Shown here piece by piece: positions 15,448-23,812 of a stretch of 23,812 nt of DNA. Both the position numbers and the translations under genes were made by a program. The DNA lies in contig JAJFHC010000281.1 of the NCBI GenBank assembly GCA_021775835.1, positions 1 to 23,812 on the forward strand, in the 5' to 3' direction. Source of the DNA: Hyphomicrobiales bacterium. Its GTDB lineage: Bacteria > Pseudomonadota > Alphaproteobacteria > Rhizobiales > JAJFHC01. The notes below the pieces were generated by a model. It had not been told where the DNA came from. It searched no databases and worked only from the letters and a program-made list of their open reading frames with translations. The first letter of the stretch is position 1. Every line of letters begins with the position of its first letter.

Positions 15448-16731
15448 ATGACAGACATCGCCGAACTCAAAGAGATCAAACTTCACGATCTCAAGGGCAA
15501 ATCTCCTACTGAACTCCTGACGCTTGCAGAAGAACTTGATGTGGAAAACGCAAGTACGATGCGCAAACAGGAACTCATGTTCGCAATTTTGAAAAGTCTT
15601 GCAGAACGGGATGTGGATATCATCGGTGAAGGCGTGGTCGAAGTTCTGCAGGACGGTTTTGGGTTCTTGAGGTCTCCCGATGCAAACTACCTTCCCGGGC
15701 CCGACGATATTTATGTCAGTCCCAGTCAGATCCGCCGTTTCAGCCTGCGGACCGGGGATACCGTGGAAGGTGAAATCCGGAGCCCCAAGGACGGGGAGCG
15801 GTATTTTGCTCTTCTGAAAGTCAATACGATCAACTTTGAGGATCCTGATAAGGCCAAGCACAAGGTCCATTTCGATAACCTGACACCGCTTTACCCGGAT
15901 GACCGGTTGGAGATGGAAATTGACGATCCCACCGTTAAGGATCGCAGCGCCCGGGTGATCGATCTTGTTGCCCCACTTGGTAAGGGCCAGCGTGGATTGA
16001 TTGTGGCGCCGCCCAGGACCGGTAAAACGGTTCTGCTTCAAAACATCGCTCACAGCATCACCACCAACCAGCCGGAATGCTATCTGATTGTGCTGCTGAT
16101 CGACGAGCGTCCGGAAGAAGTCACCGACATGCAGAGATCCGTGAAGGGTGAGGTTGTGAGCTCGACATTCGATGAGCCGGCGGTGCGTCACGTTCAGGTT
16201 GCTGAAATGGTGATTGAAAAAGCCAAGCGTTTGGTCGAGCATGGCCGTGATGTGGTTATCCTGCTTGATTCGATTACGCGCCTGGGCCGGGCCTATAATA
16301 CGGTTGTGCCGTCTTCGGGCAAGGTTCTGACCGGTGGTGTCGATGCCAATGCACTGCAGCGGCCGAAAAGGTTTTTTGGTGCTGCCAGGAACATCGAAGA
16401 AGGCGGTTCGCTGACGATCATTGCAACGGCTCTCATTGACACAGGCAGCCGCATGGATGAAGTCATCTTCGAAGAATTCAAGGGTACCGGCAACTCCGAG
16501 ATTATTCTCGATCGCAAGGTGGCGGACAAACGCATATTCCCGGCAATGGACATCACGCGTTCAGGTACGCGCAAGGAAGAGTTGCTCGTGTCGGCGGAGA
16601 CCCTCAAGAAAATGTACGTGTTGCGTCGGATCCTCAATCCGATGGGAACAGTCGATGGAATCGAGTTCCTTCTCGATAAACTGCGTCAGACCAAGAACAA
16701 TGACGAGTTTTTCGACTCCATGAATACCTGA
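15448..16731 (+). CDS. rho: Transcription termination factor Rho
   Basis: 427 residues. Rho is a hexameric RNA-dependent ATPase that terminates transcription. The N-terminal helical part ([20 protein letters not shown]) precedes the primary RNA-binding cold-shock fold with GFGFLRSP near 70-77 and [11 protein letters not shown] near 88-98. Walker A is [12 protein letters not shown] at 183-194, Walker B VVILLDS at 269-275, and the central-channel Q and R loops fall in [17 protein letters not shown] and its surroundings (291-307). No long insertion is present in the RNA-binding domain. Its stop is 2 nt from the stop of the convergent DUF255 gene. Confidence 0.98.
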   Translation: MTDIAELKEIKLHDLKGKSPTELLTLAEELDVENASTMRKQELMFAILKSLAERDVDIIGEGVVEVLQDGFGFLRSPDANYLPGPDDIYVSPSQIRRFSLRTGDTVEGEIRSPKDGERYFALLKVNTINFEDPDKAKHKVHFDNLTPLYPDDRLEMEIDDPTVKDRSARVIDLVAPLGKGQRGLIVAPPRTGKTVLLQNIAHSITTNQPECYLIVLLIDERPEEVTDMQRSVKGEVVSSTFDEPAVRHVQVAEMVIEKAKRLVEHGRDVVILLDSITRLGRAYNTVVPSSGKVLTGGVDANALQRPKRFFGAARNIEEGGSLTIIATALIDTGSRMDEVIFEEFKGTGNSEIILDRKVADKRIFPAMDITRSGTRKEELLVSAETLKKMYVLRRILNPMGTVDGIEFLLDKLRQTKNNDEFFDSMNT

Positions 16732-16733
16732 TC

Positions 16734-18761
<2,028 letters not shown>

Positions 18762-18893
18762 TGTAATTCCACTGTTGGTTCGGGTATGGACCGATGAGCG
18801 TCTGGACCATAAGTGCGGTTTGGAGTCGTGCCAAGGTTTGATGTGAGAGACTGTCGCAATCGGCATTCCCGGTAAACTGGATTTGGTTGAGCT

Positions 18894-20237
18894 ATGGACC
18901 CTGAAACGATCTTTGCGTTATCAACTGTGCCTGGAAAATCAGGCGTAGCAGTGGTTCGTATATCCGGCCAGGAAGTCGTTCATGTGCTTGAGGGTTTCGT
19001 CGGGTTTGTGCCTGAGGAAAGGCGGGCCGTTTTTTCCGCTATAATGTCTCCCAGGGACGGGGCGGTTATCGATCATGGCGTGATTGTTTTTTTCCGTGGG
19101 CCGGCCAGTTTTACCGGTGAAGATTCCTGTGAGTTTCAGGTTCATGGAAGCCGGGCGGTTATTGCGAGACTTTTGAGTGATTTGAGCGGCTTTGATCGAT
19201 GTCGGTTGGCGGATTCCGGTGAGTTTTCGCGGCGGGCTTTTGACAATGGGAAGCTTGATCTAACGTCATTGGAAGGCATTGCCGATCTCGTCGATGCGGA
19301 AACTGAGGCGCAGAGACGCCAGGCTGTTCTCCAATCTGAGGGTCGGCTGGGGGCGGTGTTTGCGGATTGGCGAACACGTCTCGTAAGGGAGCTTGCCTAC
19401 TTTGAGGCGGAGATAGATTTTCCGGACGAAGACGATGTTCCGGTGGACCTCATAACGGCGGCAGTAGTTAGGATTCGGGCCCTCATTGGTGATATGTCGG
19501 GTTTTTTGCGTAATGCGAAGCAGGGCGAACGTTTGCGAAATGGTGTCAGTGTCGTGGTTGCGGGATCTCCGAATGTTGGGAAATCCAGTCTGGTCAATCA
19601 TTTGGCGCAACGTGACGTGGCAATTGTATCCGCCACGGCCGGGACGACGCGGGATGTTATCGAGGTTCACCTGGATCTTGGTGGGGTTCCAGTCGTGTTG
19701 TCGGATACTGCAGGGCTACGGGCGGCCAGTGATGTTGTTGAGGAAGAGGGTGTCCGGCGTGCGTCTGCCCGGATTGAGAGTGCCGACATTGTGTTGTGGT
19801 TGAGTGATTGTAGGAATACAGAACTGGGTCACAGTGCTGGGAAATTGGATTCGGCTGCGTTACGGGTTCACACAAAGGCTGATCTTGTGACGGAGGATGT
19901 TCGTCGGGCAGTGGTGGACGGGTCTCATGATTGTGAGTTTCTGGTCTCGGTGAAGACCGGTGAGGGTTTCGATGGTCTTCTGGATGTTATGCAAACCAAG
20001 GCGTCAGATCTGGTTGGTGCCACAGAGGATCCTGGGATAACAAGAGAGAGACAACGCAAATGCCTGCAAAGTTGTGTTGACGCGTTGGCCAGAGTTTGTG
20101 ATGACAATGACCTTCTTCCCGAACTTCGGGCCGAAGAGCTTCGCCGGGCGGTGTTTGAGCTGGGACGGCTCACTGGCGTTGTGGGTGTCGAGGATGTGTT
20201 GGATGTGATCTTTCGTGACTTCTGCATTGGAAAGTAG
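18894..20237 (+). CDS. mnmE: MnmE (TrmE), tRNA modification GTPase
   Basis: 447 residues. With MnmG it installs the cmnm5/nm5 group on wobble uridine 34 of certain tRNAs. The N-terminal tetrahydrofolate-binding domain (1-115) is followed by helices and an inserted G domain: G1 GSPNVGKSS at 224-232, G2 GTTRD at 250-254, G3 DTAG at 271-274, and a TKAD G4. The C-terminus FCIGK carries the conserved Cys444. ATG start, with only a weak upstream SD. It is divergent from the DUF255 gene (132 nt) and 128 nt before mnmG, with a parS site between. Confidence 0.97.
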   Translation: MDPETIFALSTVPGKSGVAVVRISGQEVVHVLEGFVGFVPEERRAVFSAIMSPRDGAVIDHGVIVFFRGPASFTGEDSCEFQVHGSRAVIARLLSDLSGFDRCRLADSGEFSRRAFDNGKLDLTSLEGIADLVDAETEAQRRQAVLQSEGRLGAVFADWRTRLVRELAYFEAEIDFPDEDDVPVDLITAAVVRIRALIGDMSGFLRNAKQGERLRNGVSVVVAGSPNVGKSSLVNHLAQRDVAIVSATAGTTRDVIEVHLDLGGVPVVLSDTAGLRAASDVVEEEGVRRASARIESADIVLWLSDCRNTELGHSAGKLDSAALRVHTKADLVTEDVRRAVVDGSHDCEFLVSVKTGEGFDGLLDVMQTKASDLVGATEDPGITRERQRKCLQSCVDALARVCDDNDLLPELRAEELRRAVFELGRLTGVVGVEDVLDVIFRDFCIGK

Positions 20238-20242
20238 GCGAA

Positions 20243-20258
20243 TGTTTCACGTGAAACA
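20243..20258. promoter_or_regulatory. parS centromere site (perfect)
   Basis: TGTTTCACGTGAAACA, the exact 16-bp ParB-binding palindrome, 5 nt after the mnmE stop. ParB-ParA segregate the origin by such sites. Confidence 0.95.
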
Positions 20259-20267
20259 GTTTATACC

Positions 20268-20288
20268 GATTCCGAAACGAATCGACTC
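20268..20288. promoter_or_regulatory. Cluster of three GANTC sites upstream of mnmG
   Basis: GATTC (20268-20272), GAATC (20279-20283) and GACTC (20284-20288) fall within 21 bp. GANTC is the target of the cell-cycle methyltransferase CcrM in alphaproteobacteria, and methylated sites recruit GcrA. A regulatory role is inferred. Confidence 0.45.
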
Positions 20289-20365
20289 TGAAAACTGTAC
20301 AACGGGTCCACGATTACCATAAGTGTTGCGCACTTCATGATTGAAAGTTACGAGATGTTCAGGAA

Positions 20366-22231
20366 ATGACCAAACAATATGACGTCATTGTCATTGGCGG
20401 CGGCCACGCGGGATGTGAAGCCGCAAGTGCATCTGCACGATTCGGTGCCGAAACACTTCTCGTGACCCACAAGAAAACAACTATTGGCGAGATGTCCTGC
20501 AACCCGGCCATTGGAGGATTGGGGAAAGGACATCTTGTTCGTGAGGTCGACGCTCTCGACGGTTTGATGGCGCGGGTCGCGGATGCGTCTGGGATTCAGT
20601 TTCGAGTCCTGAACCGGCGCAAGGGTCCGGCTGTCCGTGGACCTCGAGCCCAGTCGGACCGTATTCTCTACCGCGAGGCCATGCTTCATGAGATCGAGAA
20701 ACAGGAAGGACTTGATGTACTGGAGGGTGCCGTGTCCGATGTCACTGTCAAGGACGGGCGTGTGACCGGTGTTGAACTTGAGGACGGGAAGGCCGTTTCT
20801 TCAGGTGCAGTTGTTCTGACAACAGGAACGTTCCTTCGGGGTGTCATACATCTAGGCACTGAAAAGATACCGGCCGGACGGGTTGGCGACAAGCCTTCGA
20901 ATATCCTGGCTGAGCGGCTCTATGGGACCGGCCTGCGGATGGGTCGGCTGAAGACCGGCACGCCTGCACGTCTCGACGGCCGGACGATTGACTGGAACGG
21001 TCTGGATGAACAGCCAGGTGACACTCCACCGTCGCCGTTTTCCTTTCTCACGGATGCAATTGAGATACCACAAATATCCTGTTATCTGACGACAACAACC
21101 GAGGCTACCCACAGGATCATCCGGGACAATATAGACAAGGCGCCAATCTATTCAGGTCAGATTGATGGTGTGGGGCCACGATATTGTCCATCGATCGAGG
21201 ACAAGGTCGTACGTTTTGAGGAGCGGTCCGGTCACCAGATATTTCTCGAACCTGAAGGTCTCACCGTGGACACCGTCTATCCAAACGGAATATCGACGTC
21301 ACTGCCCAGGGATGTTCAAGATGCTTTCCTGCGCACAATTCCCGGCCTGGAGAACGTCTCTATTATTCGACCTGGATACGCCATTGAATATGACTACGTC
21401 GATCCGCGTGAACTGTTACCCAGCCTGCAACTGAAGAGTTGCGAACGGTTCTTTCTGGCCGGACAGATTAACGGAACGACCGGTTACGAGGAGGCGGCAG
21501 CACAGGGGTTGATGGCCGGGCTCAATGCAGCACTTGCTGTGTCGGGAGGCGATCCGTTCGTACTAAGCAGGGCTGAGGCCTATATCGGAGTCATGATCGA
21601 TGATCTGGTAACCAGGGGCGTAACCGAACCTTATCGCATGTTTACGTCACGGGCTGAGTACAGGCTGACCCTGCGCTCAGACAACGCAGATCAGCGACTG
21701 ACCGGGATCGGCAGGGATCTGGGATTTGTCGGGCCTGAACGATTGGTGCGATATGCGGCAAAAATGGATTTGCTGAACCACGCTCGCAAGACGGCCCAAG
21801 CGTGCGTCATGACACCCAATGAAGCAGTCCAGCAGGGACTCAAGGTCAATCTCGATGGGGTTCGGCGTAACGCACACCAGTTTCTGGGTTATCCCGATAT
21901 CTCCGTTGTGGATCTTGGCAAAGTTTGGCCTGAGCTTACGGAGTTTCCGTCAGATGTCATCGAGCAACTTGAAATTGACGCCAAGTATGCCGGGTACCTG
22001 GATCGTCAGGCGGCTGACATCGCAGCATTCCAGAAGGATGAGGATCTGTTGATCCCGAGTGATCTCAACTACGGTGCGATTTCCGGTCTTTCCAACGAAA
22101 TGCGCCAGAAGTTTGAGAACACCCGCCCGGTAACATTGGGGCAGGCATCCCGAATAGATGGTGTGACTCCCGCGGCCCTGACTTTGCTGTTGCAAGTGGT
22201 TCGACGTAAATCATCGCGTCGTTCCGCTTGA
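20366..22231 (+). CDS. mnmG: MnmG (GidA), tRNA uridine-5-carboxymethylaminomethyl modification enzyme
   Basis: 621 residues. FAD-dependent partner of MnmE in wobble-uridine modification. The dinucleotide-binding GGGHAGCE is at 11-18, then [24 protein letters not shown] with the conserved Cys45, [13 protein letters not shown] in the middle, [14 protein letters not shown], and a C-terminal MnmE-binding region including [11 protein letters not shown] follows AGGAA by a few nt. It heads mnmG-rsmG-parA(-parB) with 1-nt and 20-nt overlaps, an order common next to bacterial origins. Confidence 0.97.
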   Translation: MTKQYDVIVIGGGHAGCEAASASARFGAETLLVTHKKTTIGEMSCNPAIGGLGKGHLVREVDALDGLMARVADASGIQFRVLNRRKGPAVRGPRAQSDRILYREAMLHEIEKQEGLDVLEGAVSDVTVKDGRVTGVELEDGKAVSSGAVVLTTGTFLRGVIHLGTEKIPAGRVGDKPSNILAERLYGTGLRMGRLKTGTPARLDGRTIDWNGLDEQPGDTPPSPFSFLTDAIEIPQISCYLTTTTEATHRIIRDNIDKAPIYSGQIDGVGPRYCPSIEDKVVRFEERSGHQIFLEPEGLTVDTVYPNGISTSLPRDVQDAFLRTIPGLENVSIIRPGYAIEYDYVDPRELLPSLQLKSCERFFLAGQINGTTGYEEAAAQGLMAGLNAALAVSGGDPFVLSRAEAYIGVMIDDLVTRGVTEPYRMFTSRAEYRLTLRSDNADQRLTGIGRDLGFVGPERLVRYAAKMDLLNHARKTAQACVMTPNEAVQQGLKVNLDGVRRNAHQFLGYPDISVVDLGKVWPELTEFPSDVIEQLEIDAKYAGYLDRQAADIAAFQKDEDLLIPSDLNYGAISGLSNEMRQKFENTRPVTLGQASRIDGVTPAALTLLLQVVRRKSSRRSA

Positions 22232-22896
22232 TGTCGATGTCGGAGAAACAGATCCGGAACGCAACAGACTTCGCGTCGGTATACAACGTTTCACGTGAAA
22301 CGTTGGACCGGCTCGAAGTGTATGTAGATGTTCTGAGCCACTGGCAAAAACGAATCAATCTTATCGGTCGATCAACGGTCGGTGATATCTGGCACCGCCA
22401 TGTCGCTGACAGCGCACAGCTTGCGGTTGCTCCCTTTGACCGGTTCAAGATCTGGCTGGACCTGGGAAGTGGCGCGGGCCTTCCCGGTATTGTCCTCGCC
22501 ATTCTTCTTGCCCCTTCGGAAAATGGTCATGTTCACCTTGTAGAAAGCCAAGGCAAAAAGTGTGCATTTCTACGCGAAGCCATACGCCAGACACAGGCGC
22601 CGGCGACGGTTCACAATGCCCGTATAGAGAAATTGGACGAAATGGACTTCGACCCAACACCGGATGTTGTCACGTCCCGTGCCTTGGCTTCGATCTTGGA
22701 TTTGCTGGGTTATTCCGAGAATCTTGTAAAAAACGGAACCCCCTATGTTTTTTTCAAGGGACAAGATATAGATGCGGAATTGACCGAAGCCGCTAAATAT
22801 TGGAATATCACCGCCAGAAAACATGTCAGCCGCATTCATTCTGAAGGCTGTATCCTCTTAGTGGAAGAGAATTCCCGTGATCACATTGAGTCCTGA
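22231..22896 (+). CDS. rsmG: RsmG (GidB), 16S rRNA G527 N7-methyltransferase
   Basis: 221 residues. It methylates N7 of G527 in 16S rRNA with S-adenosylmethionine. The SAM-binding motif LDLGSGAGLPG is at 76-86 and the family motif RHVADS at 56-61. I start at the ATG overlapping the mnmG stop by 1 nt (TGATG); a TTG one codon earlier and an ATG two codons later are also possible. Codons for N-V-S-R-E-T (19-24) contain a parS palindrome, so the DNA there serves two purposes. parA begins 20 nt before its end. Confidence 0.95.
   Translation: MSMSEKQIRNATDFASVYNVSRETLDRLEVYVDVLSHWQKRINLIGRSTVGDIWHRHVADSAQLAVAPFDRFKIWLDLGSGAGLPGIVLAILLAPSENGHVHLVESQGKKCAFLREAIRQTQAPATVHNARIEKLDEMDFDPTPDVVTSRALASILDLLGYSENLVKNGTPYVFFKGQDIDAELTEAAKYWNITARKHVSRIHSEGCILLVEENSRDHIES
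22287..22302. promoter_or_regulatory. parS centromere site inside rsmG
   Basis: CGTTTCACGTGAAACG: the 14-bp core is identical to parS and the outer pair differs from consensus. The palindrome extends to 22 bp (22284-22305). Confidence 0.88.
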
Positions 22897-23731
22897 AACT
22901 GACCAAACTCCCGATCCGATGAAACCCAGAGTACTTGTTCTCGCGAATCAGAAGGGCGGCGTTGGCAAAACAACGACGGCAATCAATCTGGCGACGGCAC
23001 TGGCTGCCGTGCATGAACGGGTTCTCATCATCGATCTTGATCCACAGGGGAATGCGAGCACCGGCCTTGGTATCGAACGAAACCAGCGAGAAGCCTCCAC
23101 TTACGACATCCTCATGGGCGACCGGCCGGTTACCGACGCTATCGTGGAAACAAATGTCCCCCGCCTGCACATCGTTCCCTCAACAATGGACCTGTTGGGA
23201 GCAGAACTTGAACTGGCAGAAATCGACCGCCGCAACTTCCGTTTAAAAGATGCCCTTAAGAACCTCGTGGAAATGGTGAACACCGAGTCGATTCGTGACC
23301 GGAACTATTCTTACATTTTGCTCGACTGCCCACCTTCTCTAAATCTGCTCACCATCAATGCCATGGCCGCGGCCGATTCCATCCTGGTGCCGTTGCAGTG
23401 CGAGTTCTTTGCCCTGGAAGGCCTGAGCCAGCTTCTGGCCACTGTGGAGCGGGTGAGAACAACGCTCAACCCCGAACTTTCCATTCACGGCATCATTCTG
23501 ACGATGTTCGATCGGCGCAACAGCTTGTCAGGCCAGGTTGCCGATGATGTCAGAACCCACCTTGGCGACAAGGTCTACGATACTGTTATTCCACGCAACG
23601 TGCGAATTTCCGAAGCACCGTCCTATGGCAAACCGGCCTTGTTGTACGACAGCAAATGTTCCGGAAGCCAGGCCTATATTCGATTGGCCTCTGAAATCAT
23701 CAAGAGGGAACGCAACCTGACCGCCGCATAA
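22877..23731 (+). CDS. parA: ParA, chromosome partitioning ATPase
   Basis: 284 residues. ParA forms ATP-dependent dimers on the nucleoid and moves ParB-parS complexes, so segregating the origin. The deviant Walker A KGGVGKTT is at 26-33 with the signature first lysine, switch I DLDPQGNAS at 53-61, and Walker B in ILLDCPPSL. The GTG start at 22877 has GGAAGAG 8 nt upstream; an in-frame ATG at 22919 would remove 14 residues and also leaves the motif intact. It overlaps rsmG by 20 nt and is followed 71 nt later by the probable parB. Confidence 0.96.
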   Translation: MITLSPETDQTPDPMKPRVLVLANQKGGVGKTTTAINLATALAAVHERVLIIDLDPQGNASTGLGIERNQREASTYDILMGDRPVTDAIVETNVPRLHIVPSTMDLLGAELELAEIDRRNFRLKDALKNLVEMVNTESIRDRNYSYILLDCPPSLNLLTINAMAAADSILVPLQCEFFALEGLSQLLATVERVRTTLNPELSIHGIILTMFDRRNSLSGQVADDVRTHLGDKVYDTVIPRNVRISEAPSYGKPALLYDSKCSGSQAYIRLASEIIKRERNLTAA

Positions 23732-23802
23732 CGGTCCGGACAAACACTCACAATTGGATTCACATCCGAAACAAACGATACTTGAACTAAGCGGAAATCA
23801 TT

Positions 23803-23812
23803 ATGGCTAAAG
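23803..23812 (+). CDS. parB: Probable ParB start (3 codons only)
   Basis: ATGGCTAAAG at the right edge, preceded by GCGGAAAT, encodes Met-Ala-Lys. Called parB because parB follows parA in this conserved cluster and two parS sites are present. The sequence itself is too short to confirm identity. Confidence 0.6.

Noticed and set aside
15409..16242. 277-codon minus-strand frame over the start of rho
   Set aside because: Antisense shadow of rho; no domain or plausible ribosome-binding context.

Overview
The window is a continuous block of chromosomal core genes from an alphaproteobacterium. The gene order points to Rhodospirillales or a nearby deep branch, but I cannot place it to genus from sequence alone. 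Supporting markers are hisB-DUF2628-hisH-hisA-hisF divergent from hslVU, an XRE/Smr/MltA/Tim44 group, FxsA-SecB, the DUF299-maf-aroE-coaE-dnaQ operon facing hemE, and hemE-hemJ-rho followed by mnmE-mnmG-rsmG-parA-parB. I see no insertion sequence, phage gene, CRISPR array, tRNA or rRNA.

The best reading is that the window straddles the chromosomal replication origin. The longest gene-free stretch (13268-13655) lies between a DUF299 kinase/pyrophosphorylase gene and hemE, the position of oriC in Caulobacter and Rickettsia. It holds several DnaA-box-like 9-mers, two of them exact matches to TTWTNCACA, plus an AT-rich block, a GANTC site and two CtrA-like motifs. Two ParB-binding parS palindromes lie 6.6-9 kb to the right (20243-20258 and 22287-22302), just before parA.

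Left arm (1-13267): part of a histidine operon (hisB, DUF2628, hisH, hisA, start of hisF) runs leftward. The HslVU protease genes run rightward. Then come a leftward group (Tim44-like gene; MltA, Smr and XRE genes with 4-nt overlaps), rightward fxsA (with an intrinsic terminator on its stop codon) and secB, and a tightly coupled leftward operon DUF299-maf-aroE-coaE-dnaQ.

Right arm (13656-23812): hemE and hemJ (haem synthesis), rho with a 264-nt structured leader, a leftward DUF255 (YyaL/SPATA20-like) gene, mnmE, then mnmG-rsmG-parA and the first codons of parB. Most genes on each side are transcribed away from the proposed origin.

No wholly new protein system is visible: every gene belongs to a known family. 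The less explained material is non-coding: the origin itself, a second DnaA-box cluster behind hslU, three GANTC sites beside parS, two intergenic inverted repeats with 10-bp arms, and the rho leader.
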